DNA of 58,260 nt from NCBI GenBank assembly GCA_009928435.1, contig JAABNQ010000017.1, forward strand, positions 1 to 58,260. Reading direction: 5' to 3'. The notes below the pieces were generated by a model. The model was not told the origin of the DNA and did no database searches. It saw only the letters and a program-made list of their open reading frames with translations. A program made the position numbers and the translations under genes. The DNA comes from Bacillus sp. HF117_J1_D (lineage in GTDB: Bacteria; Bacillota; Bacilli; Bacillales; Bacillaceae_C). How positions within the stretch are numbered: the first letter of the stretch is position 1; the number at the start of each line of letters is the position of its first letter. Below, piece by piece: positions 25,427 to 33,868 of this stretch.

Positions 25427-25636
25427 ATGACTCCTATGCAAAAAGCTCGCATAGATGCAATGGAGGTTTTCGGCTGCACAGAGAAAGAATATGAGGAGCA
25501 TAAAAAAGAAATTGAGGGGAGCTATTATTTTCGTAGACGTGTAGCGCGCTATTCTATTATTGAATTGGGACTAGCTTGCAAAGAAAAGCTCCCACTTTTT
25601 AGACGGAATTTTAGGCGGAAACGACAGGAGGACTAA
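25427..25636 (+). CDS. Small basic phage protein
   Basis: 69 residues from the ATG after AGGAGGGAACGGG. Contains EVFGCTEKEYEEHKKEIEG and a strongly basic end (FRRNFRRKRQED). No family recognised. Confidence 0.58.
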   Translation: MTPMQKARIDAMEVFGCTEKEYEEHKKEIEGSYYFRRRVARYSIIELGLACKEKLPLFRRNFRRKRQED

Positions 25637-25637
25637 C

Positions 25638-25811
25638 ATGCACGACAACACAACAAAGGCAGTGATCAGCCTGAAAGAGGATGCAGCATATGTAGTGAAA
25701 AAAGGGAAGCTGGAAAAGGTAGACAAGCCAAGTGGTGGATTTGGAAAACAGACAATCGTTTGGCAGGACGGGAAGCCGACTCATTATGAAGTGAGTTATA
25801 CGAAGAGGTGA
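25638..25811 (+). CDS. DUF3954-type small phage protein
   Basis: 57 residues starting MHDNTTKAVISLKED. The C-terminal block PSGGFGKQTIVWQDGKPTHY is what I remember as DUF3954, a small beta-rich family of Bacillus prophages. Strong AGGAGGACTAAC ribosome site. Confidence 0.68.
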   Translation: MHDNTTKAVISLKEDAAYVVKKGKLEKVDKPSGGFGKQTIVWQDGKPTHYEVSYTKR

Positions 25812-25815
25812 GGGG

Positions 25816-26121
25816 ATGAAACGAATTACAAGGAAATCGCCTGGTTGTTTTAAATATTCATTGAAAGATCATAAGCCAATAACTGGTGAGTTTGCCCATT
25901 ATGATACTTTTTTCAATTACATGATGGCAGTAAAAAGACTTGGGGAGCTAGAAGATGCCCTTGAACCTAAATCAATCGAAGAGTGGCATGAAGATGATGG
26001 AGATTGCCTGTGGTGGAAATTCCCGATTGAAGAAGCGCCATATGTAGGTTCACCACTAGATGAACACTGGCCGGGTTATCATACACATTTCACAAAGATA
26101 ACCGAACCACTAAAAACTTAA
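25816..26121 (+). CDS. Conserved phage protein, DUF551-like C-terminus
   Basis: 101 residues. C-terminal block LWWKFPIEEAPYVGSPLD...YHTHFTKI resembles the end of DUF551-type phage early proteins (W-x-P...PYxG...T). Preceded by GAGGTGAGGGG. Last gene before a terminator. Function unknown. Confidence 0.6.
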   Translation: MKRITRKSPGCFKYSLKDHKPITGEFAHYDTFFNYMMAVKRLGELEDALEPKSIEEWHEDDGDCLWWKFPIEEAPYVGSPLDEHWPGYHTHFTKITEPLKT

Positions 26122-26141
26122 TAACGCTATCGGAAAAACCG

Positions 26142-26183
26142 AGGCACTGAAAGGTGAAAGCTTTTTGGTGTCTTTTTATATTT
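26142..26183 (+). terminator. Terminator in the early operon
   Basis: AGGCACTGAAAG pairs with CTTTTTGGTGTCT with wobble pairs, followed by TTTTATATTT. Confidence 0.6.
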
Positions 26184-26197
26184 AAGGGGGGGAGAAT

Positions 26198-26362
26198 GTG
26201 AATCAAACATTGAGGGAGCAACTTGAAAAAGCATTTGGAAAACCGACTAAGGAGCCGTTTTTCAATGGCTATGAACACAAATTTTTCAGTCATCCGCAGA
26301 AGCCACAAAAACGCCGCAGAGAGCGTTTAAGTGAATCAGATATAAAGATCTCATGGGGATAA
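26198..26362 (+). CDS. Small basic phage protein
   Basis: 54 residues from GTG after AAGGGGGGAGAAT (starts VNQTLREQLEKAFG). Rich in Lys/Arg in the second half (KPQKRRRERL). No family recognised. Confidence 0.55.
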   Translation: MNQTLREQLEKAFGKPTKEPFFNGYEHKFFSHPQKPQKRRRERLSESDIKISWG

Positions 26363-26425
26363 ATCGCCCCACATACGCAAGAGGAAAAGGCGGAGCGTAC
26401 CGTCAAAGATGAGGGAGGGGTCGGA

Positions 26426-26875
26426 ATGAACAAAATAGAGATAGAGAACACACTCAAAGATTACCATTGGATGATTAACAGCATCAAAATCATGAGACAG
26501 TCATTGGAATCAGCAGGAGAGGGATTAACAGCTCAATATGGAATCGAATCAACTATGCCAAAAGCGCAGGGGCAGACAAGCGATCCAGTCCACAGGGAAG
26601 TCGTAAGACGCGGCCGGCATTGGAAAAAGGTAAAAGGATATGAAGAAAAAATAAAAGTCATCCAGGAACGTGTTCATTTGATTACGAACGAAAGAGAAAC
26701 GGAAGTGCTTCACTGGATCTTGGAAGGAAAAAGCTATCGCTGGATTGCCACTCATATGGGTCTGTCCCATTCACACATCAGAAGAATAAAAGAGAGCATC
26801 GTAGATCAAATAAGCCAACATGTTCCAAATGTTCCAGATGTTACGAATTATGGATGTGGTAAATCAGCATGTTAA
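26426..26875 (+). CDS. Sigma-70 region 4-like late regulator (Xpf/ArpU/RinA type)
   Basis: 149 residues. The C-terminal HTH resembles sigma region 4: LITNERETEVLHWILEGKSYRWIATHMGLSHSHIRRIKESI. The N-terminal part is helical with a central KAQGQTSDPVHREVVRRG block. Proteins of this type lie at the end of the early operon and switch on the late promoter in Bacillus and related phages. The late promoter is just downstream (26992-27020). Confidence 0.8.
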   Translation: MNKIEIENTLKDYHWMINSIKIMRQSLESAGEGLTAQYGIESTMPKAQGQTSDPVHREVVRRGRHWKKVKGYEEKIKVIQERVHLITNERETEVLHWILEGKSYRWIATHMGLSHSHIRRIKESIVDQISQHVPNVPDVTNYGCGKSAC

Positions 26876-26922
26876 ACTGGGAGGGAGGTTCAGTTCTGCT
26901 GTTCCTCTGTTATGTATCTGTC

Positions 26923-26958
26923 TGCGCTGTCCCTTGGAAAGGATGGCGCTATTTTTCT
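26923..26958 (+). terminator. Terminator at the early/late boundary
   Basis: GCGCTGTCC pairs with GGATGGCGC (two G-T pairs), loop of 8 bases, then TATTTTT. It separates the late regulator gene from the late promoter. Confidence 0.72.
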
Positions 26959-26991
26959 ATAAAAAAGCAAATGAAAATTAACAACATTACA

Positions 26992-27020
26992 TTGACGAAC
27001 GTAAATATAAATGTTATAAT
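26992..27020 (+). promoter_or_regulatory. Late operon promoter (consensus, extended -10)
   Basis: TTGACG (26992-26997), 17-bp spacer, TGT-TATAAT (-10 at 27015-27020). Followed by AAAGGAGGG and the first late gene. Confidence 0.82.
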
Positions 27021-27047
27021 AAAAGTATAGAAAGGAGGGATACATAA

Positions 27048-27209
27048 GTGAACATGGACGATTTGGAGAGAGTGCTTAGAATGACAGCATGGGCGACAGC
27101 AAGTGTGGCGGCAACTATAACAACGGTAAAAAATCTAAGTGATCTAAAGGAAAAGAAAGAAAAAAAGAAAAAGCGACGATCTCCCGGCAAGAAGAAACGT
27201 CGCAAATGA
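27048..27209 (+). CDS. Small protein with highly basic tail
   Basis: 53 residues from GTG after AAAGGAGGGATACATAA. Short amphipathic N-terminus (RMTAWATASVAATITTV), then a Lys/Arg-only tail with SPG. May bind nucleic acid. It is the first gene after the late promoter. No family known. Confidence 0.6.
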   Translation: MNMDDLERVLRMTAWATASVAATITTVKNLSDLKEKKEKKKKRRSPGKKKRRK

Positions 27210-27213
27210 AAGG

Positions 27214-27243
27214 GGAGAAAGGGAGCTAACAACTCCCTTCTCC
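27214..27243. other. Stable hairpin without T-run
   Basis: GGAGAAAGGGAG pairs with CTCCCTTCTCC (one bulged A), loop CTAACAA. No U-tract follows, so it is more likely an mRNA-processing or stability element than a terminator. Confidence 0.6.
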
Positions 27244-27273
27244 AACTACAGTATACCATGTTCACTGAAAATC

Positions 27274-27453
27274 ATGAAAAAAATTGATTGGTTCAATCTA
27301 GTGTTCCTATTTTTGTTCATTATGCATTTTACAACAATGGATTATAAAAACATTGATTGGGTTGAAATAGTTATCTCGGTTTTAGCTGTTATTTGGTTTG
27401 TACTCACTTTGGTTAACTTAGTTCTTAAGTGGAGGTTATCAAAGCATGAGTAA
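27274..27453 (+). CDS. Small two-helix membrane protein
   Basis: 59 residues starting MKKIDWFNLVFLF. Two hydrophobic stretches (about 7-20 and 30-51) and a basic end. No clear ribosome site, which lowers confidence; its stop overlaps the start of the next gene by 8 bases, as in neighbouring genes. Function unknown. Confidence 0.45.
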   Translation: MKKIDWFNLVFLFLFIMHFTTMDYKNIDWVEIVISVLAVIWFVLTLVNLVLKWRLSKHE

Positions 27454-27670
27454 TGAATATTCTTTTCAATTTAAAGACGTTCATGAGTTAAGAGCATTCC
27501 TTAACGATGAGGTGGTAACCACAACAGAAGCTATCCAATTAATCGGGTGCAGCCGACAGAATTTAAAACAATTGGTTGATCACGGAACTCTTGTCCCAAT
27601 CAAACAGACACCAAGAGAAAGATTATTTTTAAAGTCAGATGTTCTAAATTATAAAATGAAACGCAAATAG
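27446..27670 (+). CDS. HTH (MerR/excisionase-like) protein before terminase
   Basis: 74 residues with a putative winged HTH: VVTTTEAIQLIGCSRQNLKQLVDHGTLVPIKQTPRERLF. GTGGAGGTTATC ribosome site. It may help regulate or assist terminase, but position is the only clue. Confidence 0.7.
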   Translation: MSNEYSFQFKDVHELRAFLNDEVVTTTEAIQLIGCSRQNLKQLVDHGTLVPIKQTPRERLFLKSDVLNYKMKRK

Positions 27671-27728
27671 CATCTCGTTATGAGGTGCTTTTTCTTATGC
27701 CTAAAATTCGGAGGTGGAGTTGATGTAG

Positions 27729-28583
27729 ATGCCAAACTGGGAGGATATTAGAAAAGAGTGGGAAACAACTAAGATTACATTAGTTGCTTTGGCTGATAAG
27801 CACAGTGTGAAGCTCGGAACATTAAAGAGCAGAAAGAGCCGAGAAGACTGGTCGAGGGGTGCAACTAAAAAGGATGCAACCAAAACCGAAAAGGTTGCAA
27901 CCCCAGAACAGAAAGATGCAACTGAACAAAAAGAACAATTTGAGCCTATTGTTGAAGGTGATAACCTCACTGATAAACAAAGGCTTTTTTGTATTTATTA
28001 TGTGAAGTCGTTCAATCAGACAATGGCAGCCATTAAAGCAGGATACTCACCTGACAGGGCTCATGTAACCGGAAGTGAATTAGTAAGAAATCGTAAGGTT
28101 GCTGATGAAATCAGAAGGCTCAAAGGTGAGATGCAGCAGGGCGTTTTCATCGATGCAATGGATGTGCTGAACAAATACATCAAGATTGCCTTTGCTGATA
28201 TAACGGACTATGCAACATTCGGAAAGAAAGAAGTGCAAGTAATTGGCATGTACGGTCCTGTTGAAGATGAAGACGGAAATCCGGTTATGCAAGAGGTCAA
28301 CTATGTAGACTTCAATGAGTCTTCAATAGTGGACGGCACAATCATAACCGAGGTCAAACAGGGTAAAGACGGCATATCGGTAAAACTTGCCGACAAGATG
28401 AAGGCTCTTGACATGCTCTCTAAATACTTTGACCTTCTATCGGACAACGACAAGAAACGCCTGCAGGAAGAAAAGATGAAAGCTGATATCGCTAAAGCAA
28501 AAGCCGAAACAGATAAAATTTCCACTACCAAAGATGCCGGACCGATTGAAATCATGATAAAGAGAAAAGGTGATGGATCATGA
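27729..28583 (+). CDS. terS: Terminase small subunit
   Basis: 284 residues. N-terminal HTH segment for DNA recognition ([20 protein letters not shown]), a Lys/Thr/Ala linker, and the PBSX XtmA/YqaS-type core [28 protein letters not shown] with [12 protein letters not shown]. The C-terminal part is a charged helix. Binds the packaging site and loads the large subunit. Overlaps terL by 4 bases. Confidence 0.92.
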   Translation: MPNWEDIRKEWETTKITLVALADKHSVKLGTLKSRKSREDWSRGATKKDATKTEKVATPEQKDATEQKEQFEPIVEGDNLTDKQRLFCIYYVKSFNQTMAAIKAGYSPDRAHVTGSELVRNRKVADEIRRLKGEMQQGVFIDAMDVLNKYIKIAFADITDYATFGKKEVQVIGMYGPVEDEDGNPVMQEVNYVDFNESSIVDGTIITEVKQGKDGISVKLADKMKALDMLSKYFDLLSDNDKKRLQEEKMKADIAKAKAETDKISTTKDAGPIEIMIKRKGDGS

Positions 28584-29890
28584 TTGAAAAAGAAGTGAAT
28601 CCACACTTTGAGAATTTTCTCTTTGATTGGGAGCAAAAATTCCAATTCCTTGTTGGTGGATATGGTTCCTCTAAAAGCTACCACGTTGCGTTGAAAATTA
28701 TTTTAAAACTTTTGGAGGAAAAGAGGACAGCGCTTGTTGTCCGGGAAGTGTATGAAACAATCAGAGAATCCTGTTTTGCGTTATTTGAAGAGTTGATCAG
28801 CGACTTGGAGTTAGAGAACAGCATCAAGGCAGTTACCTCTCCGATGCAGATACGCTTTCCGAATGGTAGCAGGATCATCTTCAAGGGGATGGATAAGCCG
28901 CAGAAGTTGAAATCCATCCATAACGTATCGCTCATATGGTTAGAAGAGTGTTCAGAGATTAAGTATGACGGCTTCAAAGAGTTAATCGGCCGTTTGCGGC
29001 ATCCAACATTGAAACTCTATATGATTTTATCTACTAATCCAGTAGATGAAGGCAACTGGACTTACTCCCATTTCTTCATCAAAAACAAAGGGCAGGATGA
29101 TGAAGTGGTATTCCTGGATGATGAAGTGCTGTACAAAGAGAGAACCGTTGTTGTTGGTGATACTTACTATCATCACTCGACAGCCGATGACAACTTATTC
29201 TTGCCTAAAAGTTATGTAGAGGAACTGGAAAACACAAAAGTTTATGATTTAGACCTTTATCGAGTTGCTCGTAAAGGTCGTTTTGGCGTTTCTGGAACCA
29301 AGGTGCTGCCGCAATTCGAATCCAAACCTCACGCAGAAGTTATGGCTGCAATAAACGCCATTTACAGCCCAATATACAAGGCGGGCATGGACTTTGGTTT
29401 TGAGGAATCTCATAACGCTTTAGTCCGGATGGCAATTGATGATAAAGAAAAGATTCTCTATATCTATTGGGAGTATTACACCAAAGGGAAAACAGATGTG
29501 GAAATAGCCGAGGATTTAGAAAAAGAAGGATTCACTAGAACAAAGGAACGTGTCAAAGGGGATTCGGCAGAGCCAAAGACAATCTATTACCTTCGTAAAA
29601 AAGGCGTAAACATCGTAGGTGCATATAAACCGAAAGGCTCTAGGTTGCAGAATACCAAGAAAGTAAAAAGGTTTACCCGAATCGTTTGTTCTGACCAATG
29701 CCCAAATACCGTTCGGGAGTTAAAGAACCTGACTTACAAAAAGGACAGGAACGGAAATACCATTTATGACGAGTTTAATATAGACCCGCATACATTCTCA
29801 GCCATTTGGTACGGATTGGATGATTATGAGGTAGTGGACTTGAAGGACAAAAAAGAGAAATACAAAGCCCTGCAATCGCTTGGCTTGTAG
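28580..29890 (+). CDS. terL: Terminase large subunit
   Basis: 436 residues. ATPase domain: Walker A-like GGYGSSKSY (residues 26-34) and Walker B SLIWLEE (117-123), as in PBSX XtmB-type terminases. C-terminal nuclease domain with acidic residues in [10 protein letters not shown] and KGDSAEP. Powers DNA packaging and cuts the concatemer. Cos or pac type cannot be told from this sequence. Confidence 0.95.
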   Translation: MIEKEVNPHFENFLFDWEQKFQFLVGGYGSSKSYHVALKIILKLLEEKRTALVVREVYETIRESCFALFEELISDLELENSIKAVTSPMQIRFPNGSRIIFKGMDKPQKLKSIHNVSLIWLEECSEIKYDGFKELIGRLRHPTLKLYMILSTNPVDEGNWTYSHFFIKNKGQDDEVVFLDDEVLYKERTVVVGDTYYHHSTADDNLFLPKSYVEELENTKVYDLDLYRVARKGRFGVSGTKVLPQFESKPHAEVMAAINAIYSPIYKAGMDFGFEESHNALVRMAIDDKEKILYIYWEYYTKGKTDVEIAEDLEKEGFTRTKERVKGDSAEPKTIYYLRKKGVNIVGAYKPKGSRLQNTKKVKRFTRIVCSDQCPNTVRELKNLTYKKDRNGNTIYDEFNIDPHTFSAIWYGLDDYEVVDLKDKKEKYKALQSLGL

Positions 29891-29903
29891 AAAGGAGGAT
29901 ACC

Positions 29904-31379
29904 ATGGCTAAGGTTAATGAGTTTGAAACAGCGCATTCTAACTATTCAGCATCGAAACGTAGGTTCTCAGATGAAGCCAACATTCATTACACCTATCCTA
30001 GTGCAGAAGAACTTCTCGATAACATCGATGATCTAGGTGAAATGATTCAGCATCATCAACAGAACCAGTTGCCGAGGCTCAAAACGTTAGAAAACTATTA
30101 CAAAGGCAATAACGAAACTATTTTGGAAGCAGTCCGCAGGAAAGAAGAAGATATGGCCGATCATCGAGCCACACATAACTTTGCAAAATATGTTTCTCAA
30201 TTTATCCAGGGGTATATGGTCGGCGTTCCACTCAAAACGCAACATAAAAATGATGATACAGACAAGAAGTTAAAAGACTTAAACCGCGACAATGACGCTG
30301 ATGAACACAATTCTGATCTAATTCTCGACTTGTCTATCTATGGTAGAGCGTATGAACTTCTTTATCGTAACCAGCAGGATGAAACGAGATTCACTGCCAT
30401 TGATGTAAAAGAAACTTTTGTTGTTTATGACGATACCGTTGAGAGGTTGCCGATTGCGGGGGTCCGGTATATCACTAATAAGTTTAGTGATGAAACATTA
30501 GTGTACTTACACACTGACAAAGAAATAATAGTTTATACACTTGAAGATGATTTTAGTTTGACCCATAAAGATGAAAAACCACATCTTTTTAATGGTGTGC
30601 CGATCATTGAATACGAGAATAATAAATTCCGCCTAGGTGACTTTGAGGATGTTCTCAATCTCATAGATTTATATGATTCCGCACAATCCGATACTGCCAA
30701 TTACATGACCGACTTAAACGATGCTTTCTTAAAAATCGTTGGCAACCTTGATATTGATGTTGAAGAAGCCAGAGAAATGAAAAAGAATCGCATCTTGATG
30801 TTGCAAACGGAGCGAGATTCAGAAGGCAGGGTTGGTCAAGCTGACGCTGATTACATTTACAAGCAGTATGATGTGTCGGGCACAGAGGCATACAAATCCA
30901 GAGTAGAAGAAGATATCCACAAATTTACCAACACGCCAAACATGAATGATCAAAACTTTGCTGGCAATAGGTCCGGTGAAGCTATGAAGTATAAACTGTT
31001 TGGCCTTGAACAGGTTCGAGTGACAAAAGAGCGATTGTTCAAGAAGTCTTTGCGTGATCGTTACCGTCTGATTAATAACATCATGCAGATTGCTGCAGAA
31101 GGTGGATTTGATGTTAATGATATAAGCATCACCTTTACGCCGAACCTACCTAAATCGCTGAAAGATGAAATAGAGATATTCGTTAAACTTGGCGGTGATC
31201 TGTCCGATGAAACGAAGCTGAGTTTGCTATCCATCGTTGAGAATCCTCTGGAAGAACTTGAGAGAATCAAAAATGAGAACCCGCAGACAAAAGCTGTTTC
31301 ATATGACTTTCCTGAGAAAGATGGGGGACAGGAAAACGATAAACAGGAAGTAGGTGAAAAAGATGCCGAAGTATCGTAA
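29904..31379 (+). CDS. Portal protein (SPP1 gp6-like)
   Basis: 491 residues from the ATG after AAAGGAGGATACC. Family blocks: NFAKYVSQFIQGYMVGVP, SIYGRAYELLY, YDSAQSDTANYMTDLNDAFLKI and ANTPNM-like TNTPNMNDQNFAGNRSG. Forms the dodecameric DNA gate at one capsid vertex. The C-terminus is acidic and disordered. Standard place after terL. Confidence 0.93.
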   Translation: MAKVNEFETAHSNYSASKRRFSDEANIHYTYPSAEELLDNIDDLGEMIQHHQQNQLPRLKTLENYYKGNNETILEAVRRKEEDMADHRATHNFAKYVSQFIQGYMVGVPLKTQHKNDDTDKKLKDLNRDNDADEHNSDLILDLSIYGRAYELLYRNQQDETRFTAIDVKETFVVYDDTVERLPIAGVRYITNKFSDETLVYLHTDKEIIVYTLEDDFSLTHKDEKPHLFNGVPIIEYENNKFRLGDFEDVLNLIDLYDSAQSDTANYMTDLNDAFLKIVGNLDIDVEEAREMKKNRILMLQTERDSEGRVGQADADYIYKQYDVSGTEAYKSRVEEDIHKFTNTPNMNDQNFAGNRSGEAMKYKLFGLEQVRVTKERLFKKSLRDRYRLINNIMQIAAEGGFDVNDISITFTPNLPKSLKDEIEIFVKLGGDLSDETKLSLLSIVENPLEELERIKNENPQTKAVSYDFPEKDGGQENDKQEVGEKDAEVS

Positions 31380-31647
31380 AAAACCCGTGGTTATAGATGC
31401 CTTTAAGTGGACAGGTGACAGGGATCAAACCAAGGATCCTGTGTGGGTTGTCGAGGCAATTGAAAAAGGAGAAGTGACTTTTATAGGACATCGTGCAGGA
31501 GTCGTTTCAATGGCCGTTAAAACATTGGAAGGTGTAATGGTCGCTAACCCGGGGGATTACATTATCCAAGGTGTTCAAGGAGAAATTTATCCATGCAAGC
31601 CAGATATTTTTGAATCTACTTATGAGAAAGTGAATGACAATGAGTAG
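31363..31647 (+). CDS. Conserved phage protein, unknown
   Basis: 94 residues from the ATG after AAGTAGGTGAAAAAG, overlapping the portal stop. Contains YRKKPVVIDAFKWTG at the start and PGDYIIQGVQGEIYPCKPDIF at the end, a block common to many phages of different hosts in otherwise uncharacterised proteins. Inserted between portal and minor head protein. Confidence 0.72.
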   Translation: MPKYRKKPVVIDAFKWTGDRDQTKDPVWVVEAIEKGEVTFIGHRAGVVSMAVKTLEGVMVANPGDYIIQGVQGEIYPCKPDIFESTYEKVNDNE

Positions 31648-32578
31648 TTACTGGCGTGACCGAGAACTCGAACACATCAAAAAGATGATCAAAAACGATG
31701 CTGCAGTTGCTCGGCGCATCCGGCAGAAGTACACCGATGCCATGAACGAGATACAAACGCAAATAGATGCCTTTTACGGGCGATATGCTGACAAAGAGGG
31801 CATTACTATGACGGAAGCCCGCAAACGTGCCAGGAAGCTAGATATTGAAGCATACAGCAAGAAGGCAAAGCGTTATGTAGAAGCGGCCCACTCCGGAAAG
31901 CGGAGCGAGGCTTTTTCGCAGAAAGCAAACGAGGAAATGCGTCTGTACAATATGACGATGAAAGTCAATCGCCTAGAATTGCTGAAAGCCAACATCGAAT
32001 TAGAACTTTTTGCTTTAGCAAGTGACGAGGAACGCATCCTATTTGAATATCTGACCGAGAGTGCAAGGGCTGAGTATAAAAGACAGGCAGGCATCTTGGG
32101 AGAATCACTCAACCACAATGAAAAAAACATCCAGTCGATTGTCAATTCATCTTTTCTTAATGCGAAGTGGTCAGACAGATTGTGGGATAACCAAGACGCT
32201 CTAAGGAGCGAACTGGACCGACTGTTAAGCCGCGGCATCCTACAAGGCAAGAACCCGAGAGAGCTGGCAAGGGTTCTTAGGAAGAAGTTTGATACGAGTA
32301 TTGCTAATTCTGAAAGACTGATGAGAACAGAATCGGCACGAGTTCAGCAGGACGTATTCCAGGACTGTATGGAACAATCCGGATTTGATGCTTATGAATT
32401 TATTGCTGAGCCTGACGCTTGCCCTGAATGCGCGGCGTTGGACGGCAAGGTTTTCCCGTTGAAAGATGCCGAGGTTGGGGTTAATGCATATCCGATGCAT
32501 CCGAATTGTCGTTGCTCACAGGCAGCTGCTATGGATCGGGAGGAATGGGACAGAAAATTAAAAGAAAGAGGCTTATAA
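31640..32578 (+). CDS. Minor head protein (Mu gpF/SPP1 gp7 family)
   Basis: 312 residues. Helical N-terminus and a C-terminal MuF domain: SERLMRTESARVQQD, then EPDACPECAALDGKVF and HPNCRCS, the metal-binding Cys/His set of this family. Binds portal and is packed into the head. No toxin or other extra domain follows the MuF domain. Confidence 0.9.
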   Translation: MSSYWRDRELEHIKKMIKNDAAVARRIRQKYTDAMNEIQTQIDAFYGRYADKEGITMTEARKRARKLDIEAYSKKAKRYVEAAHSGKRSEAFSQKANEEMRLYNMTMKVNRLELLKANIELELFALASDEERILFEYLTESARAEYKRQAGILGESLNHNEKNIQSIVNSSFLNAKWSDRLWDNQDALRSELDRLLSRGILQGKNPRELARVLRKKFDTSIANSERLMRTESARVQQDVFQDCMEQSGFDAYEFIAEPDACPECAALDGKVFPLKDAEVGVNAYPMHPNCRCSQAAAMDREEWDRKLKERGL

Positions 32579-32592
32579 CCATTACCAATCTT

Positions 32593-32617
32593 TGGTACAA
32601 TTGATTAAAACTGTACC
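32593..32617. promoter_or_regulatory. Inverted repeat with extended -10-like box
   Basis: GGTACA (32594-32599) and TGTACC (32612-32617) form an inverted repeat. TGGTACAAT in its left arm matches an extended -10 box. It could serve a promoter for the accessory gene that follows, or form a hairpin. Confidence 0.4.
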
Positions 32618-32628
32618 GGAGGGATTCC

Positions 32629-33063
32629 ATGAGTTTCTTTAAAGATGCGTTTAAAAAGCAGACTGCTTTCCAAGTGATTGGCGGCCAGAACCTTTTTAAT
32701 AAAGCAGGTTCCAATATGTACAAAATGGTGTCCGAGGAAAAGGACCATGGTGAGGGCGTCGTTAAAATAAAAGGCAAACTATATTATTTCCTTGGAGCGC
32801 ACAAAGAGGAGAAGCATACAAGAAGCGCAGGAAAAGCCGCAGCAGGGGCTATTGTTGGCGGAGTACTAACTGGAGGACTAGGGGCTATTGCGGGAGCGGC
32901 AATAGGTGGTAGAAAGAAAGACGATTCTTCATTTTGGATGGATTTTGCCGATTACGAGACCAAGCAAGAGTTTTCTATTCAAGCGAAACCGCTGAAAGGA
33001 AATATTAGCGATATTATGAGTTTCAGAGTAGCAAATCCCGTAGAAATCGGATTGAGTGAATAA
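32629..33063 (+). CDS. Accessory protein with glycine-zipper segment
   Basis: 144 residues. A central Gly/Ala-rich segment (AAAGAIVGGVLTGGLGAIAG, about residues 73-92) looks like a glycine zipper or membrane-inserting hairpin, flanked by beta-rich parts (VVKIKGKLYYFLG; EFSIQAKPLKG). Ribosome site CGGAGGGATTCC. It has its own upstream inverted repeat and downstream terminator inside the head operon, so it is probably a moron. Function unknown. Confidence 0.65.
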   Translation: MSFFKDAFKKQTAFQVIGGQNLFNKAGSNMYKMVSEEKDHGEGVVKIKGKLYYFLGAHKEEKHTRSAGKAAAGAIVGGVLTGGLGAIAGAAIGGRKKDDSSFWMDFADYETKQEFSIQAKPLKGNISDIMSFRVANPVEIGLSE

Positions 33064-33088
33064 GCATCCAATAAGGGTGCTTTTTATT
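33063..33088 (+). terminator. Terminator of the accessory gene
   Basis: AGCATCC pairs with GGGTGCT (one wobble), loop AATAA, followed by TTTTTATTTA. Confidence 0.78.
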
Positions 33089-33118
33089 TATGCGTAAAAC
33101 AATGAAGGAGGACTTTAA

Positions 33119-33316
33119 ATGAAAAACGAAATTCTATTACAACAAGCTATTGAATTGCTCCAAGCTGCTAAACCTGATGAATTGGAAACAGTACAAATCA
33201 ATCACACTAATTATGATGATGGCTCGGTTGGGTTTACTGTGGACCTTACTTATCCTGCAAAAGATGTTGAAGAAACAAATAAATGTGAAGACGGAACGGA
33301 AAGGGTGATTGTGTGA
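33119..33316 (+). CDS. Small acidic hypothetical protein
   Basis: 65 residues, AAGGAGGACTTTAA ribosome site. Helical N-terminus (LLQQAIELLQAAKPDEL) and a beta segment (VGFTVDLTYPAK). Coupled to the next gene by overlap. Possibly a partner of the Acb2/Tad1-like protein; no family recognised. Confidence 0.6.
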   Translation: MKNEILLQQAIELLQAAKPDELETVQINHTNYDDGSVGFTVDLTYPAKDVEETNKCEDGTERVIV

Positions 33317-33678
33317 TGAAAAAAGTTGAGTGCGATTTATTAACAAACAAATATACAGAGGTTTGGCACGAAGAAGAAAGGGAGCTTGAATTTAATGCAC
33401 CGCATCATTTTCAAGTAAGGCCGCCATATCCGTCATTAGAGATTTTATCAGAAGTTAATTTTCAAAAAGGACCTATAAAAGAAAATGGAATTAATGGTGT
33501 AAATAACGAGGACTTGATTGCTATGGTTATTTGCCGATTAGAGCATTTTAACCAGTCTGAATTTCGTTGTAGAGAAAACTCTATGGCCATTACTAAATTA
33601 GAAGAAGCCTTACTATGGCTTAGGAAAAGAACAATGGGTAGGGAAAAACGTGGAGTAGAAGGCACACACATTAAATAA
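33316..33678 (+). CDS. Probable Acb2/Tad1-type cyclic-nucleotide sponge (anti-CBASS/anti-Thoeris)
   Basis: 120 residues from the ATG after AAAGGGTGATT. The C-terminal half has the hairpin-domain pattern that I associate with Acb2/Tad1: GINGVNNEDLIAMVICRLEHF, FRCREN, TKLEEALLWL and RGVEGTH. Known members sequester the signal molecules of CBASS or Thoeris defence. Here the N-terminal part (HFQVRPPYPSL) is unassigned. It lies with other accessory genes between the MuF protein and scaffold. The family call is from memory and the ligand is unknown. Confidence 0.6.
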   Translation: MKKVECDLLTNKYTEVWHEEERELEFNAPHHFQVRPPYPSLEILSEVNFQKGPIKENGINGVNNEDLIAMVICRLEHFNQSEFRCRENSMAITKLEEALLWLRKRTMGREKRGVEGTHIK

Positions 33679-33722
33679 CGCTTGTCTTTAGCCAATAGAC
33701 GCTATAAACAGGGCTATTTATT

Positions 33723-33860
33723 ATGCTCAAAATCATCGTGCAGGGGCTTTACAAACAATTGAATAGAAATATGCACAAACAGCGTCAAAGGGCTTATACA
33801 GCGTTTTGGGGCTTATTTGTCGTGTCTCTATCAATTGGGAAGAAAGTGTCTGTGGGATAG
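33723..33860 (+). CDS. Possible small membrane peptide
   Basis: 45 codons (MLKIIVQGLYKQLNRN...) with one hydrophobic stretch (AFWGLFVVSLSIG). No ribosome site, so it may not be translated; its stop is 8 bases before the scaffold ATG. Confidence 0.25.
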   Translation: MLKIIVQGLYKQLNRNMHKQRQRAYTAFWGLFVVSLSIGKKVSVG

Positions 33861-33868
33861 GAGGAAAA

